From: Comamonas odontotermitis
GTDB taxonomy: Bacteria; Pseudomonadota; Gammaproteobacteria; Burkholderiales; Burkholderiaceae_C
NCBI RefSeq assembly: GCF_014207855.1
Contig: NZ_JACHKZ010000001.1
Span: 248,001 to 312,000 of the forward strand
Reading direction: 5' to 3'
DNA length: 64,000 bases
Shown here piece by piece: positions 19,291-27,491 of this stretch (within the stretch, counting starts at the first letter, position 1; the number at the start of each line of letters is the position of its first letter). The position numbers were made by a program, and so were the translations under genes. The notes beneath the pieces are model-generated. The model had not been told where the DNA came from and made no database searches. It saw nothing but the letters and a program-made list of their open reading frames with translations.

Positions 19291-19851
19291 ATGGCGCTCA
19301 AATCCACGGTCTACAAGGCCAACCTGTCGATTGCAGACATCGACCACAACTACTACGCCGACCACAACCTGACCTTGGCGCGCCACCCCAGCGAAACCGA
19401 CGAGCGCATGATGGTACGCCTCGTGGCCATGGCGCTCAACGCCCATCAGCTGCAGGATTTGTGCAATGGCGACGGCACCCTCGGTTTTGGCGCAGGCCTG
19501 TCCGACCCCGATGACCCGGACGTGCACCTGACCGACTTCACCGGCGCCAAGCGTGTGTGGATCGAAGTGGGCCAGCCCGAAGAAAAGCCGATCACCAAGG
19601 CCTGCAACAAGTCAGACCACATGCTGGTGTACTGCTTTCACCACGCGGCCGAAGTGTGGTGGAAAGGCCTGGAAGGCAAGCTCGCACGCCAGGACAAGCT
19701 GGAGGTCTTCCGCCTGCCCTCCGATGTGACGCAGGAGCTGGCCAAGCTTGCCGAGCGCAGCATGCAGCTGCAGGCAACCATCCAGGAAGGGCAGTTGACG
19801 CTCTCCAGCAACCTTGGCACCGTGTTCGTGGAGCCCATCCGCTGGAAATAA
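19291..19851 (+). CDS. YaeQ family protein
   Basis: A 186-residue protein starting MALKSTVYKANLSIADIDHN, with HPSETDERMMVRLVAMALNA and DPDVHLTDFTGAKRVWIEVG; these blocks define the YaeQ family, which has a PD-(D/E)XK nuclease-like fold. The biochemical role is not firmly known; E. coli YaeQ was isolated as a suppressor of an rfaH defect. Full length. Confidence 0.92.
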   Translation: MALKSTVYKANLSIADIDHNYYADHNLTLARHPSETDERMMVRLVAMALNAHQLQDLCNGDGTLGFGAGLSDPDDPDVHLTDFTGAKRVWIEVGQPEEKPITKACNKSDHMLVYCFHHAAEVWWKGLEGKLARQDKLEVFRLPSDVTQELAKLAERSMQLQATIQEGQLTLSSNLGTVFVEPIRWK

Positions 19852-19970
19852 GCCGCCGCCACGCCACCCGCGTGGCGCGGCTGCAGACAGTGCCCCGGCC
19901 ATAGCCGCCTGTAAATTACTACTATAACAATAGCATCCTGTACTCATCCATCAAGCACAGGGCTATGTTT

Positions 19971-20399
19971 TCATTCAAGACTTGAGGCCTGCATGGCGTC
20001 CAGCGCCCGCTCGGCATAACGGTTGAAGCGCCACGCCGTACCATCGGCCGTGATGCGCTGCCACACGGCGCGCTTTTGCACTGGCGAATAGGACAGCCAG
20101 TGCTGCACCTCCTCGAAACTGCGCCCGCAGCCCTTGCAGAAGCCATCGCCCTGGCTGGTGGAGCAGATGGCGATACAGGGCGTATCCGGCGTGGTCTCAT
20201 ACCAGGCGAGCCAGGCAAACATCGCCTCACCATCCAGTGCGCCCGCATCTATCTCGGACACGCGCCCAAACACCATCTGCGCATACACCTCGGCCAAAGC
20301 ACACACTTCGCGCGCCAGTGCCAGCCCCGGGCCGCTGGGCGCCCGCTGGCGCCAGTGGTTGATGGCTGCCTCGATATCGGTGATGTAAATACGCTCCAT
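19971..20399 (-). CDS. DUF3717 + DUF1289 protein
   Basis: A 142-residue protein. The N-terminal 60 residues (MERIYITDIEAAINHWR) match DUF3717, and the C-terminal half has the DUF1289 Cys pattern (TPCIAICSTSQGDGFCKGCG with R following), a likely small metal-binding site. Function is unknown. The start at 20399 was chosen because DUF3717 begins there; two in-frame ATGs lie upstream. Confidence 0.75.
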   Translation of the reverse strand: MERIYITDIEAAINHWRQRAPSGPGLALAREVCALAEVYAQMVFGRVSEIDAGALDGEAMFAWLAWYETTPDTPCIAICSTSQGDGFCKGCGRSFEEVQHWLSYSPVQKRAVWQRITADGTAWRFNRYAERALDAMQASSLE

Positions 20400-20561
20400 G
20401 ACCCTGGCGATCATAGGCCGCAGCGAACGCCTGGCTGGCGAGTTCGCAAAAATCACCCTGCGCCCTCTGTGCCTGAAGAATCAGGTCGGCGTGCAATAGT
20501 CCGCCACGCTGTCGGGGCTTTTCACTCCTTGACCCATGTCTATGTTCCAATAGCCGCTGAC

Positions 20562-20694
20562 GAAGGGGAGTAGCTCCCGTCCCAACGCCGCCTGCGGCAG
20601 GTGTGGGGACAGATAATGCGTCGTCAATACGAAGCCTCAACAGCTTCCGGCGCGTTAGGTTCATGGCGACATGATCTGAGCAAGACCTTTGAAA
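20562..20694 (+). promoter_or_regulatory. yybP-ykoY (Mn2+) riboswitch upstream of terC
   Basis: The 444-base leader of terC contains the hallmarks of this riboswitch class: AAGGGGAGTAGC at 20565-20576 (loop L1 GAGTAG), a CGTCAATACGA segment near 20622-20632 corresponding to L3, and the closing AGCAAGACCTTT ending at 20692 that pairs with AAGG to form P1. About 150 bases separate it from the ATG and contain GGTTTT/AAAACC-type pairing that may be the expression platform. The class senses Mn2+ and turns on TerC/Alx and MntP exporters. Recognition is by consensus, not by model. Confidence 0.85.
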
Positions 20695-20843
20695 ACCATG
20701 GTGCCGCACCACAGGTTTTTCGAAGCCACTGCCCCTGCCTGCGCGCTCGCCGCAGCGGAACACGTCGCCTCTTCAAACCTGTAACGACACCCCATCGCTG
20801 GCGGTTTTCAAAAACCGGCCGGTTTCTCAAAATAGGTGCTTAC

Positions 20844-21611
20844 ATGGATTTGGATTTTCTCACGCACGCTCCCTTCTGGATCGCTCTCGGCCAGATCATC
20901 ATCATCGACATCCTGCTCGGTGGCGACAACGCCGTGGTAATCGCGCTGGCCTGCCGCAAACTGCCCCCCGAACAACGCCGCAAAGGCATCATTTACGGCA
21001 CTGCCGGCGCCATTGTGCTGCGGGTCATCCTGATCGCCTTTGCCATGGTGCTGCTTGCGCTCCCGTTCCTCAAGGTCGTGGGTGCCATTCTCCTCGTGTG
21101 GATCGGTATCAAGCTGGTGGCTCCCGATGAAGAGAGCCATGACAACATCCAGGGCAGCGACAAACTGCTGGCGGCCATCAAAACCATCATCGTGGCCGAC
21201 CTGGTCATGTCGGTGGACAACGTGATCGCCATTGCCGGTGCCGCACAAAGCTCGGGCGAGCACCAGATGTTGCTCATCATCCTGGGCCTGCTCATCTCGA
21301 TCCCGATCATCGTGTGGGGCTCGCAGCTGGTCATCAAGCTGATGGAGCGCTATCCTGTCATCATTGTGGCTGGCGGCATGCTGCTGGGCTGGATTGCAGG
21401 TGGCATGCTCGTCACCGACCCGGTCTTTGTCAATACCGAAAAATGGACCTGGATGCCCAAGCTGGGCACGACCGACGAAAAGGGCATGGCAGTGATCTCC
21501 ACCTCGCTGTACTGGGCTGCCCACGTAGGCGGTGCGCTGCTGGTGCTGGCGCTGGGCAAGTGGATTGCCAGCAAAAAGACTGCGGAACTCTCCGCAGAAA
21601 AGTCCCACTAA
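20844..21611 (+). CDS. TerC family membrane protein (Alx-like), riboswitch controlled
   Basis: A 255-residue integral membrane protein with about seven helices. The two conserved acidic membrane motifs are present: LLGGDNAVVIALACRKLPPE near residue 25 and LVMSVDNVIAIAGAA near 120. Proteins under the same riboswitch in other bacteria export Mn2+ or support metal loading of secreted proteins, so that is the inferred role. AGGTG precedes the ATG. A second TerC paralogue lies at 35524-36207. Confidence 0.92.
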   Translation: MDLDFLTHAPFWIALGQIIIIDILLGGDNAVVIALACRKLPPEQRRKGIIYGTAGAIVLRVILIAFAMVLLALPFLKVVGAILLVWIGIKLVAPDEESHDNIQGSDKLLAAIKTIIVADLVMSVDNVIAIAGAAQSSGEHQMLLIILGLLISIPIIVWGSQLVIKLMERYPVIIVAGGMLLGWIAGGMLVTDPVFVNTEKWTWMPKLGTTDEKGMAVISTSLYWAAHVGGALLVLALGKWIASKKTAELSAEKSH

Positions 21612-21685
21612 GTGGATACCGCCGATCTTTCCTTCAACCACCGGAGGGCGTCCCCTACGCCTTCCGGCCTACCTAGGCCACTTGG

Positions 21686-22120
21686 ATGAACGTAAAAATA
21701 GTCTTTGTAGATGACGCCGCTTTCGCCCTGCAACGCTTGACGGAGCGCGCTGCCAGCTGCGAAGAGCATTGGGTATTGGTGGCTTGCGCCCCCAAGATCA
21801 CCCGCCGCGCCAGCCGCTGGGGCAACCGCAGCACGCTGGACAAATGGCGCAACAAGTGGGCCAAGAACCTGTTCGAAGGCCTGATCCCGCAAAGCCCGCT
21901 GCTGCAAAGCGCACGCGTGTCCACCCACATCTCCGAGGTGAGCGTGCAGCAGATGACTGCCCAGCTGCACGCCGAATACCCCGAGGCCGAAGTGCTGGAC
22001 TGGCGCCGTCCCAAGGCCATCTCGGAGCCACCGTCGGCTGATTTCGTGCCTCACCGCGCCAAACTGGCAGGCTCGCTGCTCAGCGTGCTGGGCGTCTGTT
22101 TTACCTTGGCGCTGGATTGA
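21686..22120 (+). CDS. Conserved hypothetical protein with C-terminal TM segment
   Basis: A 144-residue protein that I do not recognise as a named family. It begins MNVKIVFVDDAAFALQRLTE, has a basic central part (ITRRASRWGNRSTLDKWRNK) and ends in a likely membrane helix (KLAGSLLSVLGVCFTLALD). It starts 75 bases after terC and ends before a strong terminator, so the two may share a transcript. Codon use is like its neighbours. Confidence 0.7.
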   Translation: MNVKIVFVDDAAFALQRLTERAASCEEHWVLVACAPKITRRASRWGNRSTLDKWRNKWAKNLFEGLIPQSPLLQSARVSTHISEVSVQQMTAQLHAEYPEAEVLDWRRPKAISEPPSADFVPHRAKLAGSLLSVLGVCFTLALD

Positions 22121-22158
22121 TCACATCACCAGCCCGCCCTCACCGGGCCTCTCCCATC

Positions 22159-22182
22159 AAGCACCTTCGGGTGCTTTTTTTT
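22159..22182 (+). terminator. Rho-independent terminator
   Basis: AAGCACC / GGTGCTT stem with a TTCG tetraloop followed by a T run. Confidence 0.93.
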
Positions 22183-22294
22183 GCCACTGAGCAATCGCCG
22201 CCAAGGCGCAGCCAGCGCTGCAGCCACTTGCACCCAGCGATGGAGAAAAGGGATGACATGACGCAGCTGCGGCAATCCGCTATGCTGCCCAACC

Positions 22295-22651
22295 ATGAAA
22301 CTCCTCATCAAATGGATCCTCTCCGCCCTCGCCTTGCTGTGCGTGGCCTACCTGTACAGCGGCGTAGAAGTACGCAGCTTTGGCGCGGCGCTGATTGCAG
22401 CCCTGCTGATCGGTCTGTGCAACGCCATCGTGCGCCCCGTTCTGGTAGTGCTGACTTTGCCAGTGACAGTGATCACCCTGGGCCTGTTTCTCTTCGTGAT
22501 CAATGCGCTGATGTTCTGGGCGGCCTCAGGGATCGCGGGCAGCGGCTTCCAGGTGCATGGCTTCTGGGCCGCACTGATCGGCTCGCTGCTCTACTCCATC
22601 ATCAACCTGGTCATCGAATCACTTACGAGCCGCCTGCTCTTTCGCGAGTGA
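22295..22651 (+). CDS. Phage-holin-4-2 / YvlD family small membrane protein
   Basis: A 118-residue protein of four hydrophobic helices with the family motif NAIVRPVLVVLTLPVTVITL followed by GLFLFVINALMFW. Despite the family name there is no phage context here. Function is unknown; homologues are linked to envelope stress. Its last 33 bases overlap the end of the convergent protease gene. Confidence 0.85.
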   Translation: MKLLIKWILSALALLCVAYLYSGVEVRSFGAALIAALLIGLCNAIVRPVLVVLTLPVTVITLGLFLFVINALMFWAASGIAGSGFQVHGFWAALIGSLLYSIINLVIESLTSRLLFRE

Positions 22652-24355
22652 TTGCATCTCGCGCAGACGGGTATCGATGATCGAGGCCTCGTAATAATCG
22701 GTGCGGTTCTGGCTGCTGCGCGCCATATCCTGGCCGGCGCGCAATCGGTCTACTGCAGCTGCATAGTCATACTGCGCCCCGCGCGCCTCTGCTTCCGCGC
22801 GGATTGCGCGTAGCGGCTGGCCTTGGAGACGCAATACCGTCGCCAGCGCCTGCCATGCTGCCGCATCCTTGGGAGACTGCGCCGTCAGGCTCTGCAAGGC
22901 ATTGCTTGCATGGCGCAGCACCTCGGCATGCTGTGCCAAGGCTGCGGACGGCAACTGCGCCAAGGCCTGCGCATCCAATATCGCAACAGCCCGATCCAGG
23001 CCTACCGTCGCCGTTGCCGGCACGCCCGCGGGCATCGCCAACGCAGCAGCGCTGTCCACATCCGATATGCGCAGGGATTTGTCCTCTCCCCGGCTGATGA
23101 CTGCTTCGTTGACCAGGCCTGTCGCTGCATTGCTAACTGTGGTCGTCTGGCGGGCACCAGGGCTTTGCTGACTGGCAGGAGCAGAGCCAGCCAGCTTGCC
23201 CAATGCAGCCAAGGCGGCATCCGGCGCGCGGTTGGCCAGCGCCAGATCAGCCCGCAGCAGCTGGGCCTGGCGGGTGGCATCCGGGTGGCCTTGCACCAAG
23301 GCATCGAGCTGATCCAACGCTGCCTGCATCGCATCATTGCGACCCAGTTGGCTGTTGGCAAGCGCCGCCAGATACCAACCACCTGCACGTTGCGCGGCCG
23401 CTTTGGCTGCAAACTCCGGCGCCTGCGTCAGCTGCACCCACTGGTGCAAAACCGCGGGCTCTGCCTTGGACAGCACCTTGGCGCGCGCCGACATCATCTG
23501 CGCCACCATGCCTGCGTCTTGCGGCTGCCGCGCCGCGCCACTGGGCAGGCGTGACTGCATATCGGCAATCCGTTCGGTGGTAAGCGGGTGGGTGCGCAGA
23601 TAGGGCCAACTGCCGTTGTCATTCATGCGGTTGGCTTGCTGCAGCTTTTCGAACATGGTGACAAAGCCCGCCTGCGAGTAACCCGCAGGCTGCATCAACC
23701 CCATGCCGGTGCGATCCGCCTCGCGCTCCATATCGCGCGAAAAATTCAGCTGCGTCTGGATAGCTGCAGCCGTGCCACCCATCATCAGGGCCTGCGCTGC
23801 AGCCGGATTTTTGCTCGCGGCCAATGCGCCCAGCAACATGCTCGCAATCATCACCGGCGTCATGCGCTTTTGCTGCGCCATCATGCGCGCGATGTGGCGC
23901 TGGGTGATATGGCTCAGCTCGTGCGCCAGCACCGACGCCAACTCGTCACGGCTCCCCACCACCGCCACCAGGCCCGTCTGTACCCCCATGAAACCACCAG
24001 GCAACGCAAACGCATTCACGGTTGCATCCTGGATCAGCATCACCTGCCAGGCAAAACGCTCCTGCAGCTCGGCCGTCAGGGTGCCGCGCCGTTTGGCAGC
24101 AGTCATCAACTCCTGCCAGATCCCATTGACGTAGTCGTACAGAATCGGATCGTCGATGAACTGCGGATCGCGGTAAATCTCGCGCGCAATATCATCACCC
24201 AGACGCCGCTCCTCGCTGGTCGTCATCTCCGCACCTTCGCCCATCGCCGGCAAACTGCCCTGGGCATGGGCGGCCAGAGGAGCCAGCAAGGCAGAAACTA
24301 TCAAATTAGTAGCTAACAGCGCACATCCCGTACGCGCAAACAGCCATTTTTTCAT
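22619..24355 (-). CDS. M48 family periplasmic metalloprotease (BepA-like)
   Basis: A 578-residue secreted protease. A signal peptide (CALLATNLIVSALLAPLAAHA) is followed by an M48 domain with the zinc motif HELSH in LASVLAHELSHITQRH and a downstream Glu in NFSRDMEREADRTGM. The C-terminal half (about 330-578) is helical and Ala/Gln-rich, like the TPR region of BepA. BepA acts as chaperone and quality-control protease for outer-membrane proteins, especially LptD; the role here is inferred. The start at 24355 gives MKKWLFARTG; a start at 24373 is less typical. Confidence 0.9.
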   Translation of the reverse strand: MKKWLFARTGCALLATNLIVSALLAPLAAHAQGSLPAMGEGAEMTTSEERRLGDDIAREIYRDPQFIDDPILYDYVNGIWQELMTAAKRRGTLTAELQERFAWQVMLIQDATVNAFALPGGFMGVQTGLVAVVGSRDELASVLAHELSHITQRHIARMMAQQKRMTPVMIASMLLGALAASKNPAAAQALMMGGTAAAIQTQLNFSRDMEREADRTGMGLMQPAGYSQAGFVTMFEKLQQANRMNDNGSWPYLRTHPLTTERIADMQSRLPSGAARQPQDAGMVAQMMSARAKVLSKAEPAVLHQWVQLTQAPEFAAKAAAQRAGGWYLAALANSQLGRNDAMQAALDQLDALVQGHPDATRQAQLLRADLALANRAPDAALAALGKLAGSAPASQQSPGARQTTTVSNAATGLVNEAVISRGEDKSLRISDVDSAAALAMPAGVPATATVGLDRAVAILDAQALAQLPSAALAQHAEVLRHASNALQSLTAQSPKDAAAWQALATVLRLQGQPLRAIRAEAEARGAQYDYAAAVDRLRAGQDMARSSQNRTDYYEASIIDTRLREMQSLAKEQAARK

Positions 24356-24516
24356 CAAAATTCCGTGTAGCAAAAGATATGACGCCCGGGCGGCGCCAAT
24401 GCATTGCCTGTCGCAATCTCCATGCAGGCAACGACAACGCTAACACGTATGATGAAGCACCTTCGCACAAGTTGCACTTGCTGCGCAGTGATACCAGCGA
24501 TTGAGAAGCACACGCT

Positions 24517-24990
24517 ATGACTGAACTCACCCACTTCGACGCTCAAGGCCAGGCCCATATGGTGGACGTAGGCACCAAACCCGCCACCCACCGCATTGCC
24601 ATTGCAGAAGGCTACATCACCATGCAACCAGAAACCCTGGCCATCATCCAGGCAGGCACTGCGAAGAAAGGGGACGTTCTGGGCGTGGCCCGCCTCGCTG
24701 GCATCATGGCCGCCAAGAAAACCAGCGATCTGATTCCGCTATGCCACCCCATTGCGCTGACCAAAGTGTCAGTGGATTTTGAGGTGCTGCCGGAGAAAAA
24801 TGCCGTACGCTGCGAGGCGCGGACGGAGACGGTGGGGCAGACGGGGGTGGAAATGGAAGCGCTGACTGCGGTCCAAGTCTCGCTATTGACGATTTATGAC
24901 ATGTGCAAGGCAGCAGACAAGGGGATGGTCATGAATGGCGTCTGCCTGCTGGAAAAACACGGTGGCAAAAGTGGTAGTTTTATCGCTTGA
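24517..24990 (+). CDS. moaC: Cyclic pyranopterin monophosphate synthase
   Basis: Second step of molybdenum cofactor synthesis: converts 3',8-cyclo-7,8-dihydro-GTP, made by MoaA, to cPMP. It is 157 residues. Conserved blocks [33 protein letters not shown] and MCKAADKGM are present, including the catalytic Lys residues. Convergent with the gtrA gene of the pilin glycosylation block, it marks the edge of that block. Confidence 0.96.
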   Translation: MTELTHFDAQGQAHMVDVGTKPATHRIAIAEGYITMQPETLAIIQAGTAKKGDVLGVARLAGIMAAKKTSDLIPLCHPIALTKVSVDFEVLPEKNAVRCEARTETVGQTGVEMEALTAVQVSLLTIYDMCKAADKGMVMNGVCLLEKHGGKSGSFIA

Positions 24991-24998
24991 ATCGTTTT

Positions 24999-25409
24999 CT
25001 AGGCGACCGCTTTCTTATTTATAAAAACCAGACGCTTGTCAAGCATATATTTAATAATATAACCAATCACTAATCCAATCAGCCCCCCAACATACCGCAT
25101 CACCTCGCCAGCAAACAGCCAATGGAATAGCACTTCCATTCCCCAAAAGACAAAAGTGGTGATCACCCCCATCAAAGAGTAGAGCACAAAAGTCTTGGCT
25201 TCATGCTGAGCACTGCTTGCTTGAAAACGGAATATCCAACGCTTGTCCAGCGCATACTTCACTACCAAGCCAACTCCGGTGCCAACCAACATGGAAAGGG
25301 CAATACGATAAGGCCCGCCATAAAGCTGGTTGCTCAACCACTGGCTACCAAGGTTGGCTGCAATGGAGACCACCGCAAACGTTGTATAAAGCAATGCAAG
25401 CGGCATCAC
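24999..25409 (-). CDS. GtrA family membrane protein
   Basis: A 136-residue protein with four predicted membrane helices and two repeats of the GtrA signature: VKYALDKRWIFRF near residue 50 and IKYMLDKRLVFINKK at the C-terminus. GtrA proteins are proposed to help flip or present polyprenyl-phosphate-linked sugars. Its start overlaps the stop of the DprE2-like gene. In mycobacteria a GtrA protein (Rv3789) is associated with decaprenyl-phospho-arabinose use, so the same job is inferred. Last gene of the pilin glycosylation block. Confidence 0.85.
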   Translation of the reverse strand: MMPLALLYTTFAVVSIAANLGSQWLSNQLYGGPYRIALSMLVGTGVGLVVKYALDKRWIFRFQASSAQHEAKTFVLYSLMGVITTFVFWGMEVLFHWLFAGEVMRYVGGLIGLVIGYIIKYMLDKRLVFINKKAVA

Positions 25410-26137
25410 AGGCGGATCCGGCGAAAAATACTTTCAGGGATATTTTTGATAATCTGCATAATCCCCCACCAAAACCATGGCAAATAAACCACCGCCTTGC
25501 GCCGGTCTATGGCACGGACAATACCGCGTGCAACCACCTCCGGAGACGCCCACAATGCTCCTTTCTTGAAGCCGGCCGTCATCGGTGTATCCACAAAGCC
25601 AGGTTTGACAACAAGAATATTGACGCCCTCGGTTCTCAGCCGCTGCCCAAGTCCAGAGAAAAACGCCGACACGGCAGCTTTCGCACTCCCATAAAGATAA
25701 TTACTGGCCCGCCCTCTGTCACCTGCAACCGAAGAGATCACCGCCAGTGTTGCTCCGCGCTGCAAGTAGGGAACCATCACAAGCCCCAAACCAATGGTTG
25801 ATGTTCCGTTGGTCGAAAATTCACGCAAGGCCGTCTCCACTGATGCATCACACTTTTCCTGAGATGGCAAGGTTCCATGGGCGATCAGCGCTATATCTAT
25901 GCCACCAAGAGCCGCCCGCGCGGCCTCCAGCATCGGAGCATGTTGGTCAAGGCTGTTGACATCAAGCTCCCAAGTCTTCGTATCGACTGCCCCACGCACT
26001 CGCAAATCATCTGCCACTGCATCAAGCCGCTGAAGATCGCGCCCCACCAAAAAAAGCGCTGCTCCGCGTTTTGCGTATTCGCGCGCCACGGCCTCCGCAA
26101 TAGCAGAGTAAGCTCCAATAATAATTACTCTTTGCAT
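25406..26137 (-). CDS. SDR oxidoreductase, DprE2-like keto-reductase
   Basis: A 243-residue short-chain dehydrogenase. N-terminal nucleotide-binding motif IIIGAYSAIAEAVAREYA, central Ser/Tyr-x3-Lys site (VISSVAGDRGRASNYLYGSA, with Lys next), and a C-terminal basic hydrophobic end. Placed directly after a DprE1-like oxidase, it matches DprE2, which reduces the 2'-keto polyprenyl-phosphoribose to polyprenyl-phospho-arabinose. The assignment leans on context as well as fold. It overlaps gtrA by 4 bases. Confidence 0.82.
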   Translation of the reverse strand: MQRVIIIGAYSAIAEAVAREYAKRGAALFLVGRDLQRLDAVADDLRVRGAVDTKTWELDVNSLDQHAPMLEAARAALGGIDIALIAHGTLPSQEKCDASVETALREFSTNGTSTIGLGLVMVPYLQRGATLAVISSVAGDRGRASNYLYGSAKAAVSAFFSGLGQRLRTEGVNILVVKPGFVDTPMTAGFKKGALWASPEVVARGIVRAIDRRKAVVYLPWFWWGIMQIIKNIPESIFRRIRL

Positions 26138-26146
26138 GAAAATCTC

Positions 26147-27472
26147 TCAAGCCATTACACGACGCCAGAATGCCGATGAAAAATTAGGGTCGATATAGCG
26201 CGAAAACTCCTGCCACCGCGGATACCCTGCCCGAAAAAGCTGCCCTGACATATGCGCATCCTTGGCAGGGTAGATAGCCCCGCCAGCCTCCGCAACTATC
26301 GCATCAAGGCGATCAAACAGCTTTAAAACGCTTTCTCCGTTGTTTCGAAAATCCAGCGCCAAAGTGGTACCAGCGCGCGGAAATGAAAGCATTCCAGGCG
26401 ATGGTCTATTACCAAATTCTTTCAACACAGCCAAAAACGATCCGTTCCCACTGCGAGAAATCTCGCGCAATAGATCTTTCACCGCATCCCTGGCGATTGC
26501 AGAAGGCAGCACACACTGATGCTGCAAGAAGCCCTTGGGCCCATACATCCGGTTCCAATGAGAAATGCCATCAAGTGGATAAAAATAGCTCTGATAATGT
26601 GTTAGAGCACGTTTTCTACGTACCAACTGGCGCCAATAATATAGCGTATTAAAAGGACGCAACGTCAGAGCATTGACCAGGGAAAATGGCGGCACTAGTG
26701 GCATGCTCTGGCGAGCTACAGTCGCTGGGGTCGGTGCATTGGCATCACCGCTGACATGGTCGCCACGCAAAAAATGACCTCGCCCCAGGTGCTTGCCACT
26801 TGCTAAACAATCAATCCAGGCCACCGTGTATTCAAATTGGTCTGCAGACTCTTGAGAAAGCGAGAAAAAATCATCTAATGTGTCAAAACGGATCGACTCT
26901 GTCTCCAACCATGGACCCGGAACCCGACGCAGCTGCAACTCTGCAGACAAAATGACTCCAGTCAACCCCAACCCGCCAACAGTGGCAGAGAACAAAACAT
27001 CACCGGGCTGTAATTGATGCCGAGCGCCATCACTACGTAACAACTCCAGCGCACGCACATGGCAGCCAAAGCTGCCCGTGCGGTGGTGATTTTTGCCATG
27101 TACATCGTTGGCGATGGAGCCACCAACAGTAGCGTAACGGGTTCCAGGGGTCACTGGCAGAAACCAGCCCTGCGGCAGCGCTATGTCAAGCACCTCCGCC
27201 AACGTTACCCCTGCCTCGCAGCACAGCACGCCACTGGCAGGGTCAAAAGCGATGAAGCGGTCCAATGAGCGCACCATCAGCAGCGCCCCTCCCGGGTTGA
27301 GGTTGCTGTCGCCATAGCTTCGCCCTGCTCCATGGGGCAACACCGTTCCATCAAACGCAGGCAAGCTGGTATGTCGACTGACTACCGGAAGCAAGCGTTG
27401 CGTATTCTTCGGACAGTGCGGATAACGCCCCCAAGATTGGCCGGTGACACGGCCTGCCGACGGTTCGCTCAT
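26147..27472 (-). CDS. FAD-dependent oxidase, DprE1-like (decaprenylphospho-ribose 2'-epimerase subunit)
   Basis: A 441-residue VAO-family flavoprotein. FAD-binding blocks are LPHGAGRSYGDSNLNPGGAL (about 46-65) and GGSIANDVHGKNHHRTGSFG (about 117-136), the latter nearly the same as in mycobacterial DprE1, followed by an ALO-type C-terminal domain. DprE1 oxidises the 2' hydroxyl of polyprenyl-phosphoribose; with DprE2 this makes the arabinofuranosyl donor. AGGAG lies 6 bases before the ATG at 27472, so I prefer this start over 27520. The gap to the next gene is 9 bases. Confidence 0.88.
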   Translation of the reverse strand: MSEPSAGRVTGQSWGRYPHCPKNTQRLLPVVSRHTSLPAFDGTVLPHGAGRSYGDSNLNPGGALLMVRSLDRFIAFDPASGVLCCEAGVTLAEVLDIALPQGWFLPVTPGTRYATVGGSIANDVHGKNHHRTGSFGCHVRALELLRSDGARHQLQPGDVLFSATVGGLGLTGVILSAELQLRRVPGPWLETESIRFDTLDDFFSLSQESADQFEYTVAWIDCLASGKHLGRGHFLRGDHVSGDANAPTPATVARQSMPLVPPFSLVNALTLRPFNTLYYWRQLVRRKRALTHYQSYFYPLDGISHWNRMYGPKGFLQHQCVLPSAIARDAVKDLLREISRSGNGSFLAVLKEFGNRPSPGMLSFPRAGTTLALDFRNNGESVLKLFDRLDAIVAEAGGAIYPAKDAHMSGQLFRAGYPRWQEFSRYIDPNFSSAFWRRVMA

Positions 27473-27491
27473 GGATGCTCCTGATTGGGCC

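Noticed and set aside
20844..21611. Tellurite resistance gene
   Set aside because: TerC-family membership alone does not mean tellurite resistance; there are no other ter genes, and the riboswitch points to Mn2+.
22295..22651. Prophage holin
   Set aside because: The family name refers to a membrane fold; there are no phage genes around it.
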